In this document: one piece after another, positions 1 through 9,784 of the stretch
Position numbering within the stretch: the stretch's first letter is position 1
How the letters are laid out: the number at the start of each line of letters is the position of its first letter
Source: Himantopus leucocephalus
Taxonomy: Eukaryota; Chordata; Aves; Charadriiformes; Recurvirostridae
Length of the DNA stretch: 64,000 nt
Direction: 5' to 3'
Assembly (NCBI GenBank): GCA_003993805.1
Contig: RSEF01000001.1
Span: forward strand, 185,990,078 to 186,054,077
Notes under the pieces: generated by a model
The model's input: only the letters and a program-made list of their open reading frames with translations
Databases searched by the model: none
Told to the model about the DNA's origin: nothing
Position numbers and translations under genes: made by a program

Positions 1-235
1 TGTAGTGATAGGATGAGGGGGAATGGCTTTAAACTGGAAGAAGCTAGATTTAGATGAGATACAGGGAAGAAATTTTTCACTCTGAGGGTGGTGAGGCACA
101 GGAACAGANGGCCAGGCTGGATGGGGCTTTGAGCAACCTGGTCTAGTGGGAGGTGTCCTTGCCCATGGCAGGGGGAATGGAACTAGATGATCTTCAAGGT
201 CCCTTCCACCCTAAACCATTCTATGATTCTATGAT
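1..235 (+). mobile_element. CR1 LINE, 3' fragment
   Basis: The segment matches the end of avian CR1 ORF2 and its 3' UTR. It contains the stretch encoding GNGFKLEE-like residues, then the TTTTTCACTCTGAGGGTGGTG block, the TTGAGCAACCTGGTCTAGTGG block, and a tail ending in two TTCTATGAT-type repeats. The element is cut by the left window edge. Compared with the CR1 at 40632-41922, about 45 bp are missing at the single N at 109, between GGAACAG and GGCCAGG. That N therefore hides lost sequence. The tail type is TTCTATGAT, shared with the copies at 7688, 24850, 40632 and the plus-strand tail at 59876. Confidence 0.93.
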
Positions 236-1253
236 ACTTGAGGCATTCTCCTGGCAAGTGAGATGAGATGGGTGTAAAGCCTTCCTAGCTAAGATCTATT
301 TACCACCACTGTGTAGTAAACTTAAAATAAGCAGATACAGTTGGAAGATTTATTTTGATTTCTGACTAGCAAACCTGCACAAAGTGTTGTTTTCTAAAAT
401 CTGACCAAGTGATGTGTTAGATATACAGATGTTTACTGTCTGCTAAGAGGCTTCTGCCTTTTGTCCTACTGTTTCTTTCTCCACTACAGCAAATTGCATG
501 AATAGGTAAGTTAATACATTGCATAAAGCCTCACAATAGCCTTATGATTTATTTTTGTAATATAGTGTCACTTAGATTGGAGCCCCCTTCACAATATGTG
601 AGTAGAAAAGGACAAAGAAAGCAAGGACAAATTATGAAACAAAAGAAGAAAAAGACATGATATGAGTAAAGTTTGATCCAAAGCACATGAAAAACTTCTC
701 AGTAATTTTACGGGCTCTGGATCTGGCAATTTTGTGTCTTAATACTTTGAGAATCAAAGTGTTCTTTGCTCAAGGACACACTTTGTCTATGACCAAGAAT
801 CAAAATGCATGGTTTTAGTGTTAGACCAGAGCTTTAGCCATATGGTCATACATACTGTTTACTTTACAATTTTATTTACTGGAATTCAAGGAACTTTTAA
901 TTTTTATGAAATCCCAGCATACCAACTTTTCACTGCAGCCCCAATTCAGAAAAGTGTTATGCTTCTTAATTCTTATGTCCTAACTCTGATACAGTGGTTC
1001 TAGGTTCCTTATCACAAAAGTTTAATAAGTTTTTTTCTTAACATTTTAGTGGGATGACATCAGAGATATTTGTAGAGGGAGGAGGATGAGAGGGAGAATT
1101 CAGACTAAAGTCCATTTTGCTTTCCAGCAAATATATAGAAGAAATCTGACTGTGGCTCAAGAAAGTATCTAAAAGAGCACCCATGAGCATCTCTGCTACT
1201 TGGAACCACACAGTCTGGGATTTCTTAGTATCAGATGCTTGAAAAGGTATCAA
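236..1253. other. Unannotated spacer between CR1 copies
   Basis: No mobile element, RNA gene or credible exon was recognised. Short open frames (for example 64 codons at 809-1003) show no family resemblance and are expected by chance. Confidence 0.6.
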
Positions 1254-1526
1254 GGTAGAACAAGAGGCAATGGGCACAAACTTGAACATAGGAAGTTCCA
1301 TCTAAACATGAGGAGGAACTTCTTTACTTTGAGGGTGGCATAGCACTGGAACAAGCTGCCCAGAGAGGTTGTGGAGTCTCCCACACTGGAGACATTCAAA
1401 ACCCACCTGGACGCCATCCTGTGCAACCTGCTCTAGGTGTAGCTGCTCTGTCAGGGGGGTTGGACTAGATGATGTCCAGAGGTCGNCCAGAGGTCCCTTC
1501 CAACCCTGACCATTCTGTGATTCTGT
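1254..1526 (+). mobile_element. CR1 LINE, 3' fragment (TTCTGTGAT tail type)
   Basis: The block runs from ACAAGAGGCAATGGGCACAA through AGGAACTTCTTTACTTTGAG and GCCCAGAGAGGTTGTGGAGT to a tail of CCATTCTGTGATTCTGT. This is the standard ending of the avian CR1 group whose tail repeat has G in place of A. The copy is strongly 5'-truncated. An N at 1486 sits inside the TTGGACTAGATGATG...CCCTTCCAACC block and is flanked by a duplicated 9-mer, CCAGAGGTC (1476-1484 and 1487-1495). The open frame covering it on the opposite strand is antisense and not a gene. Confidence 0.93.
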
Positions 1527-3168
1527 TGTACGGAAAATAGTGAATTGGATCATAACTGAACATACTCCATTTTAAATACAGTTTTGTGACTTCCCCACCT
1601 TCACAGGCACGTTCAAATCCTGGTAGATTTGCTTATAGAGAAAGATAAAGAGGAAGTTCATACCTGCAGTGGTGTTTAAAAAGAAAATGTCAAACTGTCC
1701 CTCACTGCTTGCATTGGAGTTTGACCATTTTCTTATGAACTAATGTTTCTATTAGTGATATAGTTTTCTCATCATTGTGTCATAGTTGCACATTCTTTCA
1801 GGTTAAGACCTTGTTTTCCTCTGTGTGTTAGTATTACAACGTGGTTTTAATGTCTTTACACATTTTGATACCTGTAAGTAGGTTTCAAAGGGTAGATTCC
1901 TACACGATCATCAGTTTTGAACCTTCCATTGTATTTACTTCACAGTTTCAAAACGTTTTCAGTAGTTCAACAGTGTTCTGACATGATCATGTCATCAATT
2001 AATTGCATTTTTTATTATTTTTTTAAATAAATATCAGAACCAAAACAAATAAAATGAATATTATTTAAAAAAAAATTAAAGGGTTAAAAATCCTGGAAAA
2101 TTCTGTATCAGGAAGTTCAATATGATTACTTTATTGTACAATATTGTTATTAATTTAAGAAATTTAATTCAAGTGATTATTTCCATAAACCTGAAATGTT
2201 ATTTAAAAAGGAATAAAAATAGAAAATTATTTCCACTGAAATTCAGCTGCCCTTTTTCCTTATTTTCACACAAGATCTTTAAAAGAAGTAGAAACATTCT
2301 ATTTTCCGTTGTGGAAGGGAGAAGTGACAAGGTAAGCAGCAAATTGAAATTATAATTATGCTGTTATTTACAGAATAATTGCTTTAACTGTGCAGAAAAG
2401 TTGTGGTCCTTTTTCCATAAGAAATGTTTCAAAACTTCACACCTGTTTTTTTTACACTAAAACCAGTTTTGTTAAACTTGAGTTATTAAAGGAGAAACTT
2501 AATTTTCCAATATATTAATATTTCATATATAGGTTTCTGCATACATATATCAACAGAAAGTCTGTATTTTATTAATAAATTTCCATACCAATACTGAATA
2601 TTTAAAGTAACATTTGAAACATCTTAATAAGAATGTAAAATAGACCTTTCCATTAAGATCTGGAAGGAAGGAATTGTGGCGATTAAGAACAGAAACCAGA
2701 ATGTATACANATACTGAATATTTAAAGTAACATTTGAAACATCTTAATAAGAATATAAAATAGACCTTTCCTTTAAGATCTGGAAGGAAGGAATTGTGAC
2801 GATTAAGAACAGAAACCAGAATGTATACATAGATGTGCTTACAATTCCCTTAGAATGCCTCTCAAATATCATACCTTCTCAGCAGCACTTGATAAAGGAA
2901 AATAAAACAAAAGTACCGTTTCTTTTATGTGTAACCTCATTAAAGGCTTTATCACCTTTTTTTTATCATTCTCAAGCAATTTTGGTAATGGTATATGTAG
3001 TTCATTCAGAGTATCTATGAATAGAAGTAACCACTAACCGTTATAGGTTTCTATTTTTATGAACTAAAGAAAACCCGTTAGGAAGATAGTTTTGTTACGA
3101 AAAAAAATCCAAACTGAATTACTTTTGTTTTCTTCTTAAATCAATTCCTTAGAATATTAAAAAATCTT
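1527..3168. other. AT-rich spacer
   Basis: No gene or mobile element was recognised. A very AT-rich run lies at about 1998-2100. The only notable structure is the N-separated duplication at 2591-2829, listed separately. Confidence 0.6.
2591..2829. repeat. 119-bp near-identical direct duplication around a single N
   Basis: Positions 2591-2709 and 2711-2829 are the same 119-bp sequence except at three positions (2635/2755, 2652/2772, 2679/2799). A single N at 2710 lies exactly between the copies. A duplication ending precisely at an N is best explained as two contig ends that overlap but were not merged, possibly representing two alleles. A real tandem duplication is less likely. Confidence 0.9.
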
Positions 3169-4455
3169 TTCATAAAATCATGTATGTTGGAAGAGACCTA
3201 TGGAGGCCATCTAGGCCAACATCTTTTTTATACCAGGTCCACTTAAAGCAGGTTGCTTAGAGCTGTGTCTAGCTGAGTTTTTCCATTCTCCAGGAACGGA
3301 AACCCCACAAGCTCTCGAGGCAACCTGATCCAGTGTTTGACCACCTTGGCCTTTTCCTTGCCTTTTGTTGCTGTGTCCCAAGCCCTTCTGGGGACCAGGC
3401 TCACATTTTCTTAACTTTCCTTTTGCAGCTGAGGTACTTACAGAAACCTATCCTAATGACCTTGATATCCTTTTCAATTTTCAACCCAGCTGATCTTTGG
3501 CATTCCTGACTGTTCAGTAGCCCATCCTCGTTTCCCCCTTATCAATAATTCCTTTTAAGATTTGATCTGAATTAAGAATTTCCTGTTCATCCAAGCCATC
3601 CTACCTTAGTTTCTATGCATTATTTCTTCTCTCTGAGGATGTCATCCCTGAAGATTAGCCAGATGTCCTGGGCCCCTTGACCCTCCAGGGCAATCTCCCA
3701 TTATATCCTCTCAAGCAGGTCCTTCAACAAAACAGAATCTGCTCTTCCAAATTCCATGGTTGTGACTCTAACATGTCTTGATTACTTCTGGCCACAATCT
3801 TTGTTGACCAAGGCTGATGTAAAGCTTTACATATTCAGCTAGTTCTTTCTGATTTTGAGCATCAATGGGTCCAGCAGAAAATCCCAACTGGTCAGCTCAT
3901 GAACCACCTGCATCAAGAAGTTTTCATTACCACACCCCAAAAATTTCCTGGATTGTTTGTATCCAGTCATATTACTTATTGTGCAGCTGTCCAGGTAGCT
4001 GAATTCCCCCATGAATACCAAGTCCTGCAATTGTGAGGTTTCTTCCTGTTGTCTAAAGAAGGCTTCATCTACTTCCTCTTCTTGATTAGGCATAGCAGGT
4101 ACCCATCTTGGCATCAATTCTGTTTGTCTGTCCTCTGACCCTTATCCGTAAACTCTTGACTATCTCATGACCTGTCCCAAGGGAAAGCTCCTTGCATTCC
4201 AGACATCCCTCTACATTACACCCAGTCCCTCTTCTCACCTTCCTAGCTTGTTTTTTCTAAAGAGCTTCTATCCATCCATCCTTCACAACACTCCAGCCAT
4301 GCAAGCCATCCCATTATGTCTTTGTACTCCCAATGATGTTATAGCTCTGCAATTGCACACTGACTTCCAATTCTTTCTGTTTATTTCTGATGCAGTGGGC
4401 TACAGTATTGTAAATATATGTATTGCTCAGCCATCACTAGGTCTGCTTCATCAGC
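3169..4455 (-). mobile_element. CR1-type LINE, endonuclease half joined to 3' end, RT deleted
   Basis: On the minus strand, 4455 to about 3838 encodes a decayed CR1 ORF2 endonuclease domain. About 3838 to 3370 continues into the linker that in CR1 leads to the GFYRYI-like segment, seen here as GFCKYL. The sequence then jumps to the far 3' end at about 3355-3169: AACACTGGATCAGGTTGCC, a weakened TTGGCCTAGATGGCC block and a degraded CATGATTTTATG tail. The whole reverse-transcriptase region is absent. Several stop codons and length changes show it is old. Continuity from 3370 to 4455 rests on residue-level resemblance that I recognise by eye, so the exact edges are approximate. Confidence 0.8.
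3839..4117 (-). pseudogene. CR1 ORF2 endonuclease fragment (92 codons)
   Basis: The frame contains NQEEEVDEAFFRQ, then LVFMGEFSYLD, then SRKFLGCGNENFLMQVV. These correspond in order to the QEEEVDEAFF, LVLMGDFNHPD and RRFLECIDDNFLLQV blocks of the CR1 apurinic-type endonuclease. The GDFN motif is changed to GEFS, so the acidic catalytic Asp and the neighbouring Asn are both altered. The start methionine is a chance one: the domain continues upstream on the minus strand towards 4455 in other frames. It is a dead remnant. Confidence 0.85.
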
Positions 4456-6317
4456 TTGATCAGATGAACACCTTGTATTAAAAAAGAAAATTAAGTATAT
4501 TTAAACTACATAGAGTATATTTAAACTATATACTTCACCTTTTAAAATTTTTGAACCTATTTCTATTGTGATCTATTGATACTTAAGGACACTGAGGTAT
4601 GTGTTTGTTTCTATGTATATATCAATTTTATACAGGTTGGCAGTGTTTGGTATTTCCATTTTAATGCATATTTGGCTTTATACAATAACCTTGTTATTCT
4701 GGAAAAGGATATTGTATATACTACAACAAAAAGAAACCCAGATTCTTAAAGAAAAATAATTATTGAGGTAAATTATAGTTATATAAAGAAATAGTTAGAA
4801 TTAAAGGAAAAATGGCAGATATTACACTGAAATAGATACACAATTTTATGTCTTTGAAAGAAACACTCTAAGATAAAAAGACCATTGAGAATATCCACCA
4901 GTGAAAAAAGGCAGGGTTTTGTGACAACATTTAGTAATGTTCAGATTAAACAACTATTCTTCTTGTAGCTTAATCATAACATATTAATTGAAAAACTTAA
5001 TTATAAATCTGTTTCTATTGCTAAGCACAAGCAACTTGAATAGGCACAGTTCAGTTACCAACTTGCTCTCAAACCCGTCAGTTAGTTGGAAAGTTCCTAC
5101 TGCCTCCTGTGATCTTCAAGCATGGCATGAAGGAGAACAAAGTCTTTCATGGAAAATTCTTTAAAAGCATGTTTAACTAAACTTTTTTGATTCTAACTTT
5201 TTTTTACTGTGAACTTAGTTGTATCAAGTTATTTTATACAATTTAAATTTTAATTGTGAATTATATAAGAACTAGTGTGGCTTTCATAAAAATTAATCCC
5301 TTTTATTAAGATTCCTGTAATTATAAGAGCAAATATAGTATTTACCTTTTTTAACAGAAAGAAGTGAACTTCATACATTCCATGGACAATTGAGGACAGA
5401 AATTATCTCCATTAATATTTCTTTTTTATTGCTATACCTCACAGCTCTTCAGTAGTATTCACAACTTTGTTCAGAGTTCCTTGAATGCTCAGAAAATGTC
5501 TATTCAAATTGAAGATGCTGTCTATTATTGTCTATGGTTAATATATTGAAATTACTAGTAGTAGCTTTGGGAAATGTTTTTGCATGCTGCTGCCAACCGT
5601 TTCTACTTTCTGTTGACAATGGTGTATGTTGTAGTTAAAGATGGGAAACAAGTTTCTGGGTTTTCTCTAGAAACAACAAAACTCACATCTTTCACGTCCT
5701 TTGCCAGCTCTGCCAGTCTTTAACAGTTTCACACTTATTCATTTGGGCCCTCATTTTCCACAAGTCTCTGTTGCTTTTAGTGGGATGAAAACTGTATCAC
5801 GGTTGCAGAGCAAAAGCTTTGAAAGTCATTCGTTCCCTTGCTGCAGCTCTGTTAGCTAAAAATAAAATTTTTAAAAAAATATATTCTTCATAAGGGAAAA
5901 TAAATTTTCACGTTTGCATGAAAGAAAGCACAGACAAGGACAAGGTGAATTTGTAGAGACATTTTATGTGCCATAAGCTACACTGTAATATTTCAAATCC
6001 ATTAGATCATGCTGCTTTCTCTTAAATATTTTTAAAAGTGTACAGTTTCTAATTTTTTTCTGACCAGTCGCTGTTCTCAGCCTCTCAGTTGAGGAGGGGA
6101 ATGTTATCCTCCCACATCCCTCTGTAACCCAAGGTACACACTGCACAGGAACTGGTAGTTGTCACAGGGTTGTTTGCTGGTCACAGAGCTGGGCTTTTTT
6201 TCCCTGTTGCTGCTTCCTGCCTGGAAGTGATTACACCTTCAAACTCAGCTGGCATCCTTGATGTGGGAATGACAGAAAACTGTATTAATGATAGTGTTAA
6301 AATTGTTATGTAGGGAA

Positions 6318-6400
6318 AAAATAAAACAAAACAAAACAAACAAAAAAACCCCAAAAACCCACGCGCACACATGCAAAAAAAGAAAAACACCACCAAAACT
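6318..6400. repeat. A-rich low-complexity tract
   Basis: The tract begins with AAAATAAAACAAAACAAAAC and continues through ACAAAAAAACCCC-like and ACGCGCACACATGC segments. It produces Lys/Thr-rich frames on the plus strand and Phe-rich frames on the minus strand that should not be read as proteins. Confidence 0.85.
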
Positions 6401-6862
6401 TCAAAGAAAATACAGCCTTCCTCGTACCTACCTTGTTTCTCCACTGTTATTCTTTACCCTTTGGATCCTAAGATTGAGAGTTTCAAACTTCCTCAAGGAC
6501 GGGGTAAAGGAGTATTACAACTAGTCAGCAGCATCCTGAGATGCTCACTAGAAGAAAGCTGTTCAGTGTGTGGGTTTCTTCCTTCATCCCCTCTGCTTGG
6601 GGGATCTGCTGAGGTTTTCTTATTGCTACCTGGGTCTGGGTCTGCTTGGGTTTTCTTATTACAGTCTGCTTCAGTCTCAATAGTTTCCAAACAGTGTTTA
6701 GAAATCCAATAACAACCTTCCCTCACCTCAGTGAAAACAAAGAAACACTGTCTGTTATGGTGGCATCACTTTGGGGTGTCACATCTTCAGCTAATGCAGT
6801 ATTTACAGGACTTCATCTACAAGAGGTCAGGAAGTGGTTATTTTACTTCTAGGGAATTTCAA

Positions 6863-6894
6863 ACCAGTCCAGGCCAACATAAGCCTGGACTGGT
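6863..6894. repeat. Perfect 12-bp inverted repeat (hairpin)
   Basis: ACCAGTCCAGGC at 6863-6874 is the exact reverse complement of GCCTGGACTGGT at 6883-6894, with an 8-base loop, CAACATAA. Pairing stops immediately outside the arms. No U-run follows, and none would be meaningful for a vertebrate terminator. No gene lies beside it. Confidence 0.95.
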
Positions 6895-7079
6895 CCTGAG
6901 AGTATCCACTATCAGGCGGTAAATAGAAAGCATGTACATTTCTATTGGCAATGTAAAATATCTACAAAAGGCGACTCCTAGCAACAGAAAGAAATCTCCT
7001 TGTCCATATGACGATATCCACTTAATAAATAGTATAGTGCCACATTAACAGGGGAAGACAAAGAAGTTCCCTCAAAGAT

Positions 7080-7687
7080 GTCACCAGAATCAGACTTCTA
7101 TGACTCACATGTCAACACCGAGAGGAAATGGCTAATGACCGTCTTGGAAAGAACGTGGCAATTGTAGAAGGTTCCTCATCACTGGAAAAAGACAAGTATC
7201 ACACACATCTTCAAAAAGGAAAGAAGGAGGACCTGGTGAACATCAGTTTGGTGAGACTTCCCCAGGAAGGTCCTGGAAGCCATTTTGAAGCACGTGAAAG
7301 ATGAGATGAGATTGGGAAAGCCAGCATAGGTTTCTCAAGCAGAAATCAGGCTGGACAAATCTCTTGCTTTTTATGATGAGAAAACTACCTCCATTGATGA
7401 TGGCAGAGGAGTGTATGTTGTTTATCTTGACTTTAGCAAAGCCTTTGCTGCTCTCTCCAACAGTGTCCTTATTGTCATATTGGTGAAATACAGCTTCAGC
7501 AGGCTGTAGTGGTTGTACTTTTTAGCTCAAAAGATGTGGATCAGCAGCAGAAATTCAAATAGTGACTAGTTACAAGTGGTGTTCTTTAGGGGCTGATATA
7601 GAGGTGATTCTGTTTAATGTCTTCTCTAATGACTTAGATGAAAGGACAGAATCCATCCCTGGAAATTTCATGGATGATGCCAAATTA
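7080..7687 (+). mobile_element. Old CR1 LINE, reverse-transcriptase part (left half)
   Basis: Reading across frames gives the CR1 RT landmarks in order. A VPHHWKK segment corresponds to VPEDWKK. A THIFKK-like segment is followed by KKEDLVN, and VYVVYLDFSKAF is RT motif A with its catalytic Asp. ILFNVFSNDLDE and FMDDAKL (motif C, the FxDD box) come last. Multiple frameshifts and stops show great age. The reading breaks after the codons for AKL at 7687, where a younger CR1 is inserted, and resumes at 8122. Confidence 0.85.
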
Positions 7688-7822
7688 TATGGAGTGACTG
7701 TATCAGTGGACAGGGGAAGAACTACCTGGACTTCTGTGAGGCTATTGACATGGTCCCACACAACATCCTCATCACTAAATTGGAGAGATATGGATTTGAT
7801 GGATAGACTGTTAGATGGATAA
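7562..7822 (+). pseudogene. Chance ORF spanning the junction of two CR1 copies
   Basis: This 86-codon frame starts in the old CR1 RT domain (NVFSNDLDER, FMDDAKL) and crosses the insertion point at 7687/7688. It ends in an out-of-frame part of the younger CR1. It is a by-product of nesting and not a gene. Its first half still shows intact FxDD residues of the older RT. Confidence 0.85.
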
Positions 7823-8121
7823 GGAATTGGCTGAATGGCTGCATCCAAAGAGTTTCAGTCAATGGCTCAATATCCAGGTGGAAACCAGTAATGATCCGTG
7901 TCCCTCAAGAGTCCGTATGGGGACCAATACTTTTTAATATCTTCAGTGACAGAGATAGTATACCCTCAGCAAGTTTATGGATGAGGCCAAGCGGAGTAGT
8001 GCAGTTGACAGACTAGAGGGAAGAGGGACCTTCCCTCCAGAGGGACCTTAACAAGCTCAAAAAATAGGCCCATATTAACCTCATAAAATTCAACGAGGCC
8101 AAGTGATTCTATGATTCTATG
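7688..8121 (+). mobile_element. Younger CR1 LINE nested in the old one
   Basis: The insert begins at the equivalent of the GAGTGAC...ATCAGTGGACA stretch of the copy at 24850. It runs through motif A (WTSV... for YLDFCKAF, degraded), DGWIRNWLNG-like residues, SVWGPILFNIFSD and FMDEAKR (a degraded FxDD box). It then jumps from GAGGCCAAGTG straight to the terminal TGATTCTATGATTCTATGA repeats. About 770 bp of C-terminal ORF2 and 3' UTR are missing compared with 24850-26096. AAATTA at 7682-7687 is repeated at 8122-8127, a candidate 6-bp target-site duplication. Confidence 0.85.
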
Positions 8122-8950
8122 AAATTAAGGAAGCAGTCAGTGTTCTAGAAGTCTGGGCTGCTGTTTAGAGGAACCTTGACAGGCTGCAAGAGTGTGCTAG
8201 TCCTTTCTTGAATGAATGTTGATTTTCCACCAGGCTAAAATTAAAAAAACAAAACAAAACAAAACAAAAGTTCTATGTCTGTACCAGGATACCAGAATAA
8301 TCTCATATGACAGTATAGGCTGAGGATCAACAGGCTTGGAAGGAACTTTGCGCAAAAATGGCCTGATGATCCTGGCAGACAGAAAATTCAGATATGATTC
8401 AAAAGTAGGTTCTTGGGGCAATGAAGGCCAACCACATAGAAGGCTGTATTAATGACAGCATAGCCATCAAGTTGAGGAATTGTTTCTTACCCTTTGTTTG
8501 TTAACTGTAAGACTGCATCTGGAATACCAGCTTAGGCTCCCCAGCATAAGAAAGACAATGAGATATTGGATTGAATTCAGTGAAGAGTCACCAGGACGAT
8601 TAGAAGGCTGAATGATATGCCATTCAAGAAGAAACTATGAGAGCAGCATTTCATCAGCCTGAAGAAAAAGCTAAAGACAAGCCTAATTACAGTCTTCATC
8701 CACCGAATGGGAGGTTATATAGCAAATAGAGCCAGACTGTTCTCACAGGTGCAAAGTGAAAGCATGAGAGGAATTCAGCTGCAATAAGACAACTTCCAAT
8801 TAGATGTTAAGTTTGGTTTTTTTGCACTGTGAGGCGTCAAGTATTGCAATTCCCATCCTTAGAGATATTTGAAACTCAACCTGACACAACCCTGAGGTAT
8901 CAATTAAGTATTGAACTTTGAGGTTAGATCAGACTTCAAATTTGGTCTTT
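8122..8950 (+). mobile_element. Old CR1 LINE, right half after the nested insert
   Basis: The sequence resumes exactly where the RT reading stopped: AAATTA followed by GGAAGCAGTCAG, equivalent to KLGGAV after FADD. It continues through degraded counterparts of the ORF2 C-terminus. GCTGTATTAATGACAGCATAGCC fits the GCIN/GCIK segment, GCATCTGGAATACCAGCTTAGG fits the LVRPHLEYCVQ-W segment, and CCATCCTTAGAGATATTTGAAAC fits the late PSLEIF block. It fades out near 8950, where the tail is too decayed to place. A (CAAAA)n tract at 8250-8270 lies inside. Confidence 0.75.
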
Positions 8951-9000
8951 TTTTTAATATGTTTTTGTATATATGTATATATATAATTATGACAACTTTG

Positions 9001-9041
9001 GAAATGTTCATATGTAAGTAAGAAATGTTCATATGTAAGGT
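9001..9041. repeat. 21-bp tandem duplication
   Basis: GAAATGTTCATATGTAAG occurs at 9001 and again at 9022, with a period of 21 bp. Confidence 0.9.
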
Positions 9042-9391
9042 TCATCTGCAATTTTTCAGATAGTAATTAAATATTGAAATATTTCAGTGAACAAAATAAA
9101 AATGTTCAATGTTTTTCACTAGTTTTACACCTGGTATCAGATCAATATCTGGGCAGTTGGATTAAATTTGATCAGGAACTCCAAAGTAATGTTCATCACC
9201 TGAAATGTGCTCAGTCATCAGGGTTTTTTATTCTGCTTGTCAAATGCTTTTCATCTGCACAGGGATGATGCAGGTAGGTGGAATACTGTGGTAGATTTCT
9301 TTTGTAGTTTCTTGGCATTACTGATAGTAGTTTGCTTTTCTCTGTGGGATTAAGCAGTCAAGAAAACTCTATATTATTTAGTTTAGTTGTC

Positions 9392-9418
9392 TGTGCATGC
9401 GCGCGCACACACACACAT
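9392..9418. repeat. 27-nt perfectly alternating purine-pyrimidine tract
   Basis: TGTGCATGCGCGCG at 9392-9405 leads into CACACACACACAT, with no break in purine/pyrimidine alternation from 9392 to 9418. The central GCGCGCGC-type core flanked by CA repeats is the composition most prone to left-handed DNA. Confidence 0.9.
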
Positions 9419-9760
9419 TTAAAAAATAAATACATGATACTGACCATCTATCTTCTAAATGGACAAAAGGATCAGGAGACCAAGTAAAAAGAAGTGGAAC
9501 TGTAAATAAGGGATGTTTATTGTGAATATATGTACACTGAAATGCAAAACTTATTCTGGAAATTTGACATTTAGGCAGAAATGTTTCAGAGAAGAGCAGA
9601 AAACAAATATTTAAAAATAATGCACTTTTATTTTGCTTTAATACGAGCTATGAATGAGTTTGGAAAAAAGTGAGTTGCTTTCTGGATCTTAATTAGAGCA
9701 TTATGAGAATAGTGGAGTTTTGTTTAGTAAACTTTAATAGCTCATCTTGTACTCTGTCAA

Positions 9761-9784
9761 ACTGGTCAGCTGACTGGTCAGCTG
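9761..9784. repeat. 12-bp perfect tandem duplication
   Basis: ACTGGTCAGCTG is present twice in a row (9761-9772, 9773-9784). Each copy contains the E-box-like CAGCTG. Confidence 0.95.

Larger units (their letters stand above)
4456..7079. other. Spacer without recognised genes
   Basis: No gene or mobile element could be identified. At 4495-4532 an 18-bp sequence (GTATATTTAAACTA...) is repeated in tandem. At 6605-6680 a 36-bp unit containing GGTTTTCTTATT occurs twice. An A-rich tract and a perfect hairpin are listed separately. Open frames of up to 113 codons at 6371-6712 are low-complexity and overlap on both strands, with no family resemblance. Confidence 0.55.

Noticed and set aside
4167..4481. 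104-codon plus-strand frame
   Set aside because: Antisense of the decayed CR1 endonuclease region.
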